DNA of 64,000 nt from Akebia trifoliata (taxonomy: Eukaryota; Streptophyta; Magnoliopsida; Ranunculales; Lardizabalaceae). Under the pieces are notes generated by a model. That model saw only the letters and a list, made by a program, of their open reading frames with translations. It did no database searches and was not told the DNA's origin. Position numbers and translations under genes: made by a program. Location of the stretch: positions 8,687,049 through 8,751,048 of the forward strand of contig CM030714.1 in the NCBI GenBank assembly GCA_017979445.1, read 5' to 3'. Shown one piece after another: positions 36,385 through 47,981 of this stretch (within the stretch, counting starts at the first letter, position 1; each line of letters starts with the position of its first letter).

Positions 36385-39070
36385 AGAGGGCATCTTTTGA
36401 TTGATCTATGAGATTTTTTAACTTAAGAATCAGATTTTTTTTTGACAGGTATCACATCATATTCTTTGATAGATACCACATCGACCGAGGAGAAGATCCA
36501 GCTATAATAACTTATAACACGTGTATTGGTGATCTTGAAGTGTATGACAGTGAAAGTAAAAAAAAAAAATCAATTGTACAGAGATTATTTAAGATAAGGA
36601 TTTTAACGAATTGGTTTCGAAAGCCCAATGAACATATTCAACATTTGCGAGTAATCCAAATTTGTCAAAATTGGTTTAGACTATTCTCTTGTTCTCTCTA
36701 ATTTATAATTTTGGTAATTGATTGGTGGGAGTAAAAAAATGAATTTGTAGGTACAATAATCACTATGTGAAAATTGAAATATTCAACAAAAAAATTTGAC
36801 GGGCAAAAACCCCCATGAATTTTAGAAACTGAATTTTGATGATCTAAGACCGTCGAAATTCTTGATGTTTCCAAATTTGACAGTTTAGAACTGTTGAATT
36901 TCTCCTATCCTTCATTAATTTGACAGTTTCGACCTGTCAAAAAAAAAATTTGACAATAAAATATTTGACTCCTTATTCCGTTAAATTTGGACTTTTTTCA
37001 CATTGTGAATAGTCCATCGATTACAACTTGTAAAATTCATTTTCCATCACTTGAATTGTAGAATGAAATAAGACACTATTGCATGACGTGTTTTTCCCGA
37101 CTTGCTAAATTCTAGCACATGAGTCTTTTCTTCGACCCCACATCATTGACGCATTTGCGATTCACAAAGAAAAAAGGGTACGAAAGGCATAAAAGTATGT
37201 GGGAGTGGGCTAGGGTTTGTTGGGGAACGAGAGAACTTGGGGAGGAAGTTTACATTTATTTTTTATAATCCAATTATTTTTGGTAAGAAAATATCTTATA
37301 TTGTTGTCATTTTGCTAGTTAAAGCTAAGAATAATGCTGAAATAACTTCAAGATTAGATTTCACATTACACACCCTGACATGAAAGTGTATGAGAATCGT
37401 AAATGCTTTTCCTCGAAATACAAGAGAAAAAACGTTTACGGTTCCAATCTACTTTCATATCTAGAACTGTGATATGAGGTCCAAAGTTAAAGGTCACTCC
37501 AGCAAGTTTCGTTAAGTTAAAGCATAGTATATTATTTATTTTAAATTGAACATCAATTGGTGGGGTCCATGATTTAACATATCCCTTAAATTTTGGCTTA
37601 TCCTATTGACTTAAGTCTTCTCTTATATACTTGGAAATGGTCTAAATGTCCTCATCTTCAATTTCTATTCATAAACCCTGTCTAACCAAAACCTGTCATC
37701 ATCAACCTCTAGGACCTCAAGAATATCTCTCCTTCTGTCTTCAAATGTGGAAAAAAAAAAAAAAAACATATAGGATTTTTTGTTAAATTAAAAGGGATGA
37801 TTTTTTTTTTTTTTTAAGTGAGAGGGAGAATTGGTTAAAATAATTTAAATGGTACCTTTATTAGAGACAAATCAATGATTTTTTTTTTTACCATAACCTG
37901 AAGATGGGGATATTTAGGTCAATTTTTGGTAGTTTCTATTGGTTAACCATGGTCAAGGGGTATGCTATTAGTTTGAAAACACGAGAAATCTCTTGTAGTT
38001 CTAGGAAATATTTGTGATACGCTTGTGTTGTGAGCTGATTACATTCTATGAGAGACGTGAAAATGATTAAAAATAACTTTGTCTTCTTACTCTCAAAGAA
38101 AATAATAAATTCTTGATTCCTTCCAAAAATCCTACATCTTTATAATGGATTTTATTAATATTATCACCATATCTTAAAATTTGGATTAAGATTATGGATT
38201 TTTAGGAAATAAATTCTAAGATTTTGGAAAAGGTGATTAAATCATTGTTATTATAATGAGAGAATTAGGCCATGTTTGTTGACACTAAAATTTTGAAAAT
38301 AAAAGATGCCTCGATTTTTCTATTTAAACATATTGTTATCAATGTAATTTTTGTCACAAAAAAAAAAAAAAAATTATGATCCAATTCCCCCTGTAACTAG
38401 GTTATTCATTATTAGTTTCATATAATCATGTAAAAGTCTTTTTTATTATCTATAAAATTTAAATTCAACTTAATTAAAATTTCAACTTGCAAAAGGGCCT
38501 TTAAAATATACAAGATGATACAAATTAAATATTTATTTAAAATTTTCTTTTAAGTTAATTATTAAAAAAATTAATTTTGCATAAACCCTATTTTTTTTTG
38601 TAATACATGCGCGTTTGCCCATGGACTATAAAAGGTAGAGACAGTCAAAGCATTATCACATTCATTTCCATCCAAAAAGCTAGTGCCAGTAGATTTGGAC
38701 TAGAGATTCTTCCTCATAGAATAGTTTATAATGGGAGTGGTTATAATGATTTAAAGAGATAAGATTATTCTTTATGTAAAGAAATGAATAAATGCTTTTA
38801 GACTTTAGAGTATTATATCAGGGTGATGAGACTTAGGGACTAAGCTTCAAAAATATGTCTAAATTTTGCCATCTAAATTCATATTGTCCATATTCTATAA
38901 CTAGAGTTTCGGGTTAAAGGGTAGAAAAGGGAAGGTGATAAAATTGAAAGAGTACTATAGTAAAAAGATAGTAGAAGAAAAATAATAAAATTAAAAAGAT
39001 ATTATTGAAAATGAAAATATTGAACCGACTTCCTTTAACGTTGCATTAATGCGATAGTATTGAGAGAAAC
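36385..39070 (+). repeat. Spacer block S, copy 3, with extension
   Basis: Same order of landmarks as copy 2, interrupted by the CACTA-like MITE at 36761-37008. 38140-39070 closely matches 30830-31760. No conserved coding frame. Confidence 0.75.
36761..37008. mobile_element. CACTA-like MITE
   Basis: Ends CACTATGTGAAAA and TTTTTTCACATTGTG are inverted repeats, with AAT duplicated on both sides (36758-36760 and 37009-37011). The interior has repeated TTTGACAGTTT and GACCTGTCAAA words, as in CACTA subterminal regions. The paralogous spacer at 51275-51290 (ATATAATAATAGTCC) is the uninterrupted site. No coding capacity. Confidence 0.8.
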
Positions 39071-40436
39071 GCAAATTAAAAATTTATCAATCTTTTCTTC
39101 ATACTTTGAAATTTATTTTTATCATTTAAATTGAAAATTTATCAAATTTATATCAAGACGGGGTCCAAGCAGTACACAAAACCCAATTGACAGATATAAC
39201 TCGGTGAAATATCCTACTCACGTATAATTTGTTATAAAATACAATTAAACACATCAAATATACAGGTCCTGGCATGAATTTGAAATAATGAAAAGAATTC
39301 TATATTTTTAAACACATTACAAATCTTCGTTAAAAATCCTAAATATAATTTTCACAATCTACGATTATCAATAAAAATTGAGAGTCATTGTCAATCTCTA
39401 TGTGACATAATTGAAGCATGTGCACAAAAATTGAGATGATCAGTGCAAAAATTGAGGTGGATCAGACGTGAAGGCGACTATTTTTTAATTGAGTCTGATG
39501 ATTTTGAAGATCTCGATATTGCCGTTATTTCTCCTTTCTGCAACGGAAGATGATTTGGACTTGAAATAGATGAAATCTGATGTTTAAAAGTCAAAACCTC
39601 TGTATCTCATACAGCTGATTTTCGACGAAACAAAAAGAAAGAGAAGAGAAAAAGAAAAGAAATTGGGTGGGTTTTGTAGAGGTCAATGATACATATGTTT
39701 TTCCTTTATTCGTTAAAAGCCGACGACGATTTGGTCGTGCTTAATTTATGGTTAAAAGTTGAAAAAAAATCAAAATTTTTTTAAAAAACTCTTGACTGAT
39801 TGTTATGCGTTAGAAAAGAAGATGAATAGTGATTTTTGTTTTAAAAATTATTTATATAAGTTGTGGGATGAAATCAGTATTTTACATATTGTTTCGTTTG
39901 ACGATAACTTGATTGTCCGAACTTCAAAAGTAACGAGTGAATATTTTATTTTATATAATTTTTCGTTCCTGATCTAATAGCGTAGTCAGATTCTATGAAT
40001 TTTATTTCTAATAAAAATTCACTTCTTCGATCCGATAGAACCATAAAATTGACGTCGTTTCCATTTTTTACGATTATTTGACTTTTTAGACTTCAAAAAT
40101 GACGAGTAAATAGTCAATTTTCTATAATTTTTTGTTATAAACCCAATGATATGATTGAATTTTAAAAATTTTGTTATAGCAGAAAGTCATTATTTTAGTC
40201 TAATTCGACTTGAAAATCGAGGATTTTGTAATTTTTCTATTCGGACTCGCATTTAAACGTGCTTACAGGTTAAAGTATGTTTTTCGACCCTTTTCAATCT
40301 AACGGTGAAGTTATATTTCATTAAAAATAACTTGAAAAAATCCTAAAATTTTACCCTAAATCCTACTTTTAGAATTTTCTCAAAATTTCACTATTTATTT
40401 TCCTCGATATACGAATAAAAAACTCAGGATTTTACA
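39071..40436 (-). mobile_element. Possible solo LTR or unassigned insertion
   Basis: This block is absent from the otherwise parallel spacer copy (31.9-34.6 kb). Its right edge, read on the minus strand, starts TGTAAAATCCTGAGTTTTTT, an LTR-like opening. The other edge and a target duplication were not found. No recognised protein; the frame at 39759-39977 has no motif. Confidence 0.3.
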
Positions 40437-41560
40437 TCTAAACCCCTAACTTGTATCCAACCAGATCCATAACACATAAATGATCCCGAATAAATACATA
40501 AATCCGAGCATGACCTCTCATATGGATGGATAAGTACAAAAAAAGATTTTATCAGACAAATGTGACAGATTGTGTCAGAGATGTTTTTATTTCACATTGA
40601 TGACCTACAACACGTCCACATCAAATTGAAATCTCACTAATAAATGATGAATCCATCTTACAAAACACTCAAATGCACCTCAATTAACAGCTCATCTAAC
40701 ACCTGAATCAATCGTGTGGTGACATTTGTCTTTGGATTTCATCTATAAAAACTAATTAACCAGACGAAAAAGGAGTTGCTAGTTGGCTGATGGATTGGAA
40801 TCCTATAAGAAAAAAAATATCATTATGCAAGTTTACTATTCATCTTCCTATTCATTCATTCTCTCTTCTATTTGGGTTGAGGGATCGAGCAATTCGACTC
40901 AACCTGAATCCAATGCCGATATACTAATATACAAATATTTTTATAGTAATTATATATTTTTTGTTTAAATTTTTTATCTATCTTATTATTATGGTTTGTG
41001 GACAATTGATATTATTAATGTGAGCTTTGAAGTATAGTTTGTCTAAATATTCTCTCCATGATGGATTTGAAGGTTATATGTGATTTCATTTAATAGTGAT
41101 TTTATTTTTGATGTCGTATATTTTTTAACATTTATTTATTAAAATGAAATTAGGGATATTCAACGAGCTAATCCGTCAATAATTACACAACTCGGCCAAC
41201 CCAATTTTAGATGATCAAACTTGAGTTGAGTTTGGGTTAGTGAGCTTAGGCCCAATGGTCGGGTTGAGAGTTTTACCAATCTAGAGTTTTACCACTTGGG
41301 TTGGGTTTAGATTTACCCTCCAACCCACTCAAGTTGCAGCCATAGTAAGGGCATACCCTCATATATTTAAGGGTTTTGTTAACACGTGCTCTAAGAGCAC
41401 ACACTAAGCTGCTTATACATCTTGAAAATTGAATTTCTTACCAAAAATGCGAGTTTGACTTTTAAACGCATAGACGGCTACATAATTTTCAAGCAACTCT
41501 CCTAGTTAGAAGACACATAGCATTTTGAATTTATTTCACACCCCTACATCTTTGTCAAAA
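40437..41560 (+). repeat. Spacer block D, copy 2
   Basis: Second copy of 34622-35690, again just ahead of a promoter. It includes the same GCTCTAAGAGCACACACTAA palindrome. Confidence 0.75.
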
Positions 41561-41730
41561 TTGGAATAACTCCTTAGAAATGCCATGTGTAATCCAATGG
41601 AGAGGGTTTCTTCAAAATTATGAAGCAGTCCATCAAAACTACTCAAAAAAATGATTTATTTTTTACCAAAAATACCATGACATGGTTATTTCCAAGGTGT
41701 ATTTAATACAGCTTAACGTGTTAACAAAAC
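41371..41730. mobile_element. MITE with GTTTTGTTAACACGTG termini
   Basis: The left end GGGTTTTGTTAACACGTGCT and the right end CTTAACGTGTTAACAAAAC are inverted repeats about 360 bp apart. Related: 61114-61383, half a copy at 35507 and possibly 5351-5770. Confidence 0.55.
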
Positions 41731-41740
41731 ACAATTTTCA

Positions 41741-42200
41741 ATTATTTACCGCCACGTGTCGTACTTAGCAGTTGTTAGTTACATAAGAACCTACACAGTC
41801 CCGCAAACTAACAAGGTCCACTCACTTTCTTCGTGAACATTCTAAATGACCACGTAGTCAACACTGTAATGTATACGTCATCACCATACGGAAAGGAAAC
41901 ACTTGTATCTTACGTGTCTTATTTCAATAATCTCTTTCTTCTCACCTAAGTTCAGTCCCCGCCCTTGGTATTCTTTTTCTCTGACAGTGGTATTTTCGAT
42001 ATTTAAACAATAGATAGGGTTTAACAATTTGACATGCGTCTTTAAATTCAGTTTGAATTCTTTTTCTACGATCACAGAGTGATCATCTGAGAGGGAGGGA
42101 GAGAGAGCTGTTAAGTTGTATTTTTAGGGTTTATCTTGGTAGTTGTTTCTTCGATTTAATTTCCGGTTTAAGGCGTTTTTTTGTATTTTTAGGAGGAGAG
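41741..42200 (+). promoter_or_regulatory. Promoter and 5' UTR of NAC-3
   Basis: Distal G-box CCACGTGTC at 41752-41760. Then TACGTCATCACC, TTACGTGTC (41910-41918), CTTGGTATTC, TATA-like TTTTCGATATTTAAACAATA at about 41993, a GA-rich 5' UTR and TTTTAGGAGGAGAG before the ATG. This is the uninterrupted counterpart of the NAC-2 promoter. Regulation by bZIP factors is inferred from the ACGT cores only. Confidence 0.65.
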
Positions 42201-45117
42201 ATGGATGTTTTATTACGTATAAAACTCCCAAAAGAAGACAGATTTTTCCATACAAAACAAGAACTCATCGATTTCTTACGATTGGATTTGGATGCTTTAG
42301 GAATAGAGATGGAAGTTTTATCCAAGAAACTCTCAAAAAAAATCAGATTTAGTCCTACGGATGAACAAGTCATTGATATCTTACGAATGAAGAACGAAGG
42401 TAAGGAATCCGAAGTAGAAGAAATTCCAGAAATTGATCTCCGCAAATGGGAGCCATCCGAATTGCCCTGTATGAGAAACCCTTTTTTATCAATTAATTTA
42501 GGGTTTATTGTTGTTTGAGAAATTTGTTGTTTAGTAATAATAATTAGGGATTCAATTTCTTAGAGAGTTGAATCTTAGATCAAAATGTTTGATTTGTTGT
42601 AGGTTTATCAGATACTAGAGATAATGATCTGAAGTGGTACTTCTTTTGTCCCCGTAATCTGAAGTATCCCAAAGGTAGTTGTCGTGATAGGGCTACAGAA
42701 GGCGGATATTGGAAAGTTCAAGGACGACCTCGAATAATAAAGTCTGGCAAGACTTTGATTGGTACCAAGACTTCATTGGTATACCACAGAGGACGTGCTC
42801 CAAATGGTCAGAAGACCAATTGGATTATTCACGAGTATAGTATCAACAACTCTGCACAGGTGAGATTTTAATCTTTTTTATTATTTATAAAATTCGATTA
42901 TTTGGATTTTGAATGATAGATGGTGGTACTTGGTAGAGATACATATTTCTATTTGTATAACAAATATATAAATTACAACAACAAACAAATCATTTTTAAT
43001 CGACTCTGACAAGTCAATATGATGGACGATTCATTTTTGTTAGATATGTTATTAGGGGTCCATCTTATGTGGGACGCACGTGAGTTAGGTTTTGTTTTAA
43101 AAGAAAAACAAAACAACCGTATATATATATATTAAAAAAAAAACAGAGAAAGAGAGAGAGAGAGAGCTGCCGTTTTTGGAAGAGAGAATTTGGGTTTTTG
43201 TTTTGATCATTTTGTCAGAGATTGGAAGATCTTCTGTGACCTGATCTTGATCAAATTTCAGTATATTGTTCTTGACTACAAGTGCTACGCATCGACTAGT
43301 GTCGATAATATATTTTCTTCTTCAGTTGTTCGGTGAGATATTTCTTATTTTTGTTGGAATCCACTTTATATAGTGATGAATTTTTTTTAATCCAAGAATA
43401 TATATATATTCTTAATGAACTGGTAGCCTCTAGATATCTTTCTAGAGAAGATTGAGTATCCTATTATTATTCATAGTGAAAGTTTTGACTGAACTAGGTC
43501 CCGTGGTTTTTTCCTTCTCCTTGGAGGGTTTTCCATGTAAAAAATTGTGGTGTCGTACTTGATTATATTTTTTGCACTATGATTAAGTTATTTTATTGCT
43601 ATTGACTATTTAATTTATATAAAGTGGGTAGATAAATTCCATTGTGCCTTGTGTTTGGTGTTCACCCCTTATCACAATTGGACATGCTTTGTTAGAAATT
43701 AGCGATGTAAAACTTCTTTTTTCAGAATTAAATATAATTGCTTCTTCGAACATGGGTGGGATGGAGACTCAAAAATTATTTTTAATCAATAAAAGATAAT
43801 CATGGGTGGATTTTGATTAATTTTTATCTTTCTTGCCTAGTGCAGGATTCATTTGTTCTCTGTCACTTATTTGATAAGAATGAGAACACCGAGTATTCAA
43901 ACGGTGAATCCTCTCTTACTGCAACTAGATCTTCTTCTCTAGAAGGTACATCATCGGACCACGCGATGGTTCAAGAAACTTTGTGGCCAGATGATAAATC
44001 AGACCATTCTGATTCTTTAGTAACTGAAGATATACAATGCAACTATAATTATATGGCTTCCCGTGTGGAAAATCATGAAGCCGAAATGACTACTGATGAG
44101 GTGAAGAAGAAATTTGATATTTTTGTTTCTATTTTGATCTGAATTTTATTATTTAATGGTAGAAACTCAAAATCTAAAGCTTTCATGTTCTTGCTTCTTC
44201 AGGTCAATTTCTCAAATGCGCCAACATTTGAGACGGATCCCAAGATTTATTCTCCATTGCCTTTTGTCATGGAAGGAAATTCTTATTCAGATAACTCTGC
44301 CATTGCCTTCAGCAATGGCCTCCAAATCCAAGATTGTATTGATGAGTACAACTCATCTTTCAAACAATTCTTGGATGGTGTTATCATTGTGGATGCCGAA
44401 GAGGCACAACAACAGATGAAAGAAAAACCTCCTATAAATAGTGAGGGACTTTTGTCAAGTTCGTTGCCTTGTAACATCCACATCGGGGAACAATATTCTT
44501 ACCCGAATAACTCCGCCATTGCCTTCAACAATGGCCTCCAAATCCAAGATGCTACTGATGAGTACAACTCATCTGTCAAACAATTCTTGGATGGTGTTAT
44601 CATTGACTTAGATGTCGATGAAGCGCAACAACAGGTGACAGTAAAACCTCCTATAAATAGTGAGGAACTTCTATCTAGTCCGTTGCCTTATAACACCCAC
44701 ACAGGGGAACAATATTCTTACCCGAATACCTCTGCCATTGCCTTCAACAATGGCCTCCAAATCCAAGATGCTACTGGTGAGCACGACTCATCTTTCAAAC
44801 AATTCTTGGATGGTCTTATCATTGACTTAGATGTCGAAGAAGCCCTAGAAGAGGTGAAAGTAAAACCTCCTATAAATAGTGAGGAACTTCTATCTAGTCC
44901 GTTGCCTTCTAACATCCACACCGGGGAACAATATTTTTACCGGGATACCTTAGATGACTGCGACTCATCTAACTATATATTCTGGACCGATCTTCTCAAT
45001 GAAATAGACACCCAAATGGAAGAAGAACAGGTGAAAGCAAAACCTGCAACAGATAGTGAGGGACTTTTATTTAGTTCCTCGCCCTGCCCCACACCCTGGG
45101 AATCCAATAATTGTTAA
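42201..45117 (+). CDS. NAC-3: NTL-like NAC factor with duplicated head and four C-terminal repeats
   Basis: Exons 42201-42468, 42603-42859, 43846-44100 and 44203-45117 join in frame to 564 residues. Residues 1-36 and 37-72 are two copies of the domain start: MDVLLRIKLPKEDRFF, then MEVLSKKLSKKIRFSPTDE. Met37 would restore a normal NAC start. Next come [55 protein letters not shown] and FVLCHLFDK. WKVQG replaces the usual WKATG. From about residue 287 to 560 there are four units of 72-73 residues starting at about 287, 359, 432 and 505. Each has SAIAFNNGLQIQD and FLDGVIID followed by acidic residues; acidic-hydrophobic stretches suggest an activation domain (inference). No membrane helix precedes the stop, but one lies downstream at 45396. 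Probably a functional gene. Confidence 0.85.
43047..43676. mobile_element. Probable solo LTR in NAC-3 intron 2
   Basis: An insertion relative to NAC-2 and NAC-4 intron 2: homology runs to ATTTTTGTTAGATA and resumes at ATTGGACATGC. Its ends, TGTTATTAGGGGT and ACCCCTTATCACA, form the TG...CA inverted pair expected of an LTR. Target duplication not evident. Confidence 0.5.
44278..45110 (+). repeat. In-frame minisatellite of four units in NAC-3 exon 4
   Basis: Units start at about 44281, 44497, 44716 and 44935, with spacings of 216, 219 and 219 bp, all multiples of three. Units 2 and 3 are the most alike; unit 4 is the most diverged and matches the last unit of NAC-2. Marker word GCCATTGCCTTCAACAATGG. 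Confidence 0.9.
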
Positions 45118-45890
45118 AATATAACAATTTGGAAAATATGGATAAAATTTATATTGTGGATAGCATTCATCATATAAATTTATCAAGTATTCAAAATCCC
45201 TCCACTCAACCCACAACCTCTCCAATTACTCTGCTATTACCAAATCAAACCCACAACCCTCCACTCGACCCAAAACCTCTCCATATACTCTCTTTGTTAC
45301 TCTGTTGTTAAAATGTATCATCAAATCAGACCATATCGTCAATAGACTGTGTTGGGTAGATGACAAACACTCATAACCCAAGTTACTTATCTTAATATGA
45401 AGTCCTCGTTATGTTGGTTACGTTCTTGTTCATTATATTCGTTGGGATGTGGAGACGGTTGAAGCCTTAAATAATGGAGACTCGCCACTATCATCTACGC
45501 CTTATCCCAACTTGAATCTTATTTCACCATTCAATTATATCCTGAGCATTATTATAATGCTTTTGATAATGACTGGTAGGGAAACTCTATAGGTTTTTGG
45601 TTGGTGGGAGTGTTCACGGGTGCTGTACATATATGTAAAAGTTCTTGATTTTGTATTAATGGGTGTGAACTTATGTATTTGTGTTTCTATTTAATGGAAC
45701 TTCGAGTGCCTTATCTGATGGACAAGGTATAAAAGCATTTTTGCAAAGGGAATTTTTTCCTTGTATCCATTGAATGTGCAGGTCTTACAGAATTGGATAG
45801 TACCGCAATTGTTGCTTGAAGTTGTTGGGTAAGGGGGAAGAGATCCATGTCCCCTGAACTGGCTTAGATTTCATGATCATCATTGCTCGT
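45118..45890 (+). other. 3' flank of NAC-3
   Basis: Conserved with the NAC-2 and NAC-4 flanks. Contains the membrane-helix frame, a probable polyadenylation region (GTACATATATGTAAAAGTTC) and the conserved TAGTACCGCAATTGTTGCTT at about 45798. Confidence 0.5.
45396..45470 (+). other. Conserved membrane-helix frame downstream of NAC-3
   Basis: YEVLVMLVTFLFIIFVGMWR, then RLKP and stop. Same place and length as the frames after NAC-2 and NAC-4; substitutions keep the segment hydrophobic. A TAA directly precedes it in frame, so it needs a splice at or after AG at about 45401 to be used. Confidence 0.55.
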
Positions 45891-46190
45891 GGTGTGTGGA
45901 CCTTCTTCATTCACATTTTTGGTATTTCTCTTCGATTCAGTTCACGTAGAGAATTACACTTTTTGCAATTTGTTGGGACATTTGGAGTGAGAAGAATACG
46001 CAGGTGTACCTTTGGACGATGTTATTGTATCAGTTTAGAGGATTTTTTGGTGTAAAGTTTTTAAAGAGTTTAAGAGTGTCTTCTTTTACGATTTTATGGG
46101 CAGATGGGAGTGGGTTTGTACTATCACCTCCTTTGTAGTCCTTGGCTCCTCCTCTGTATTTTCTTTTGTGGCCCTTATCCACTTTTATTA
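45890..46190 (+). mobile_element. LINE 3'-end fragment
   Basis: An open frame at about 45962-46130 reads FAICWDIWSEKNTQVYLW and then FRGFFGVKFLKSLRVSSF. This resembles the tail of plant LINE ORF2 after the reverse-transcriptase zinc-binding region ('xxWxIWxERNxRxF'). No upstream LINE sequence remains. Confidence 0.4.
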
Positions 46191-46206
46191 TATATATATA
46201 TATATA

Positions 46207-46586
46207 GGGTCCCGTTCGCCACCCTTAGTTTTACCACACACTTTAACAAATGCGTTTTGTCTTACATGGGTTAGAAGTTTCGGAATGAGCTGATTTTTGG
46301 TGAGGATGATCTCTATGGTGAGGAGATCATCCTCACCAAAAATCAGCTCATTCAAAACTTCTAACCTCATCAAAATTGATTTACAAAAAATGGATGGTCC
46401 ACGATTTTTCAACGTGTAAACATGGGGCTAAACATTTCGGAATGGGCTGATTTTTGGGGAGGATGATCTTCTAATCATAGAGATCATCCTCACCAAAAAT
46501 CAACTCATTCCAAAACTTCTAACCCATGTAGGACAAAAAACGTTTGTTAAAGTGTGTGGTAAAACTTAGGGTGCTGAACATTTCCC
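46207..46586. mobile_element. (TA)n-seated palindromic element Q
   Basis: Element K type: GGGTCCCGTTCGCCACCCTT at left, TAGGGTGCTGAACATTTCCC at right. Nearly identical to element R. Confidence 0.8.
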
Positions 46587-46614
46587 ATATATATATATAT
46601 ATATATATATATAT

Positions 46615-46991
46615 GGGTCCCGTTCGCCACCCTTAGTTTTACCACACACTTTAACAAACGCGTTTTGTCTTACATGGGTTAGAAGTTTCGGAATGAGCTG
46701 ATTTTTGGTGAGGATGATCTCTATGGTGAGGAGATCATCCTCACCAAAAATCAGCTCATTCCAAAACTTCTAACCCCATCAAAATTGATTTACAAAAAAT
46801 GGACGATCCACGATTTTTCAACGTGTAAACATGGGGCTAAACATTTCGGAATGGGCTGATTTTTGGGGAGATGATCTTCTAATCATAGAGACCATCCTCA
46901 CCAAAAATCAGCTCATTCCAAAACTTCTAACCCATGTAGGATAAAAAACGTTTGTTAAAGTGTGTGGTAAAACTTAGGGTGCTGAACATTT

Positions 46992-46994
<3 letters not shown>
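46615..46994. mobile_element. (TA)n-seated palindromic element R
   Basis: Same length (380 bp) as Q, with only a few differences noticed, for example TCATTCCAAAAC versus TCATTCAAAAC. The two share one (TA)n tract (46587-46614). Confidence 0.8.
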
Positions 46995-47032
<38 letters not shown>

Positions 47033-47039
47033 TCCATTT

Positions 47040-47341
47040 ACACATTTAAAAAAAAAAAAAAAAAGCAAGTAAAAGATATTCTGAAATCATTTTCAAGGAG
47101 TTTTATTACAGGAATTGCGTGGAGAATGGCATGGCTGGTTTGTTAGAATGCCTAAATCCATGTGCTTGCTATCTCTTGGAGAAACAAAAATCCGTTACGT
47201 TCTCGAGGTGGGTACTAAACATAATAAATGTGCATCAGGAATGAATTAATATTTAACAAGAATGCGTTTAGATTTGGAGATTGAAGTCAGATTTATTTAA
47301 GTTGTCGTTTAATCGAGGTTGTATAATCCACAAGAAATTTA
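47040..47341. repeat. Post-gene spacer fragment
   Basis: AAGTAAAAGATATTCTGAAA matches spacer at 1250, 29200 and 35946. The stretch up to CCACAAGAAATTTA is the left flank of the Harbinger-like insertion. Confidence 0.55.
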
Positions 47342-47648
47342 GGTGGTGTTTGATTCAGCTTCAAAACGCAGATTTGTGATGCGTTTCACGTTTGATTCAG
47401 CTTCGAAAATCTGCGTTTCGAAGTTTTTAACACAGATTTGTGATTTTAACCGCAATTTTGAAAAGTTCTATAAAGCCTTTTTTTTTTTTTTGTTTTGTGT
47501 TTGCGGGAGACGCAATCACCAAAAAAGGAAAAAAACTGAAATGCCCTTGTTCTCATCGTCTCTTTGTCTCTTCTTCTCCTCTATCGACAGAACAGATCTC
47601 TCTCTCTCTCTCTCTCTCAGAGTCGACTCAGGCAACAAAGAAGAAGAA

Positions 47649-47727
47649 ATGAGTTCGTCTTCTATAGTTCATGAACTACAGTACGAGCTGAAGACCAAAG
47701 CCAACAACCTCAGCAAACTCCAAAAAG
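47649..47727 (+). pseudogene. PFD6: Captured first exon of prefoldin subunit 6
   Basis: ATG at 47649 opens MSSSSIVHELQYELKTKAN, then NLSKLQK, ending in a phase-1 donor AAAAG|GTTC. Plant prefoldin subunit 6 begins with a short Met-Ser-rich start, a coiled-coil helix and the LSKLQK stretch, followed by Asp; a leftover G would start that Asp codon. A CT-rich leader typical of a plant 5' UTR (47590-47648) is included. Downstream exons were not found in the element, so this is a fragment. Prefoldin is a cytosolic tubulin/actin co-chaperone. Confidence 0.65.
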
Positions 47728-47952
47728 GTTCATCTCTTTAAACTTCTCCTCATTATATACAATTCTTCCTTTGCGCTCATGAAACCACTCTTCCTCTGCG
47801 CTCCCACATAGATTCTCTCTCTCTCTTGAACAGAGAAAGCGAGCGGTGGACTCTCCTCCATTTCTCTCCAATCGTCGTTCGAGAAATAATAAAAAAAAGG
47901 TGGGAAGATTTCGGATTTTTGATGAAATTTTGGATTCTTGTTCTATATTGTG

Positions 47953-47981
47953 TTTTTTTTTTTTTTGGGGGGGGGGGGGGG
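47953..47981 (+). repeat. T-run/G-run junction
   Basis: Fourteen T directly followed by fifteen G. A similar junction lies at 18756-18794 in the foldback element. Possible quadruplex-forming tract; possible assembly noise. Confidence 0.8.

Noticed and set aside
42131..42445. 104-residue minus-strand frame opposite NAC-3 exon 1
   Set aside because: Antisense shadow of a coding exon; Ser/Lys-rich composition reflects the opposite strand.
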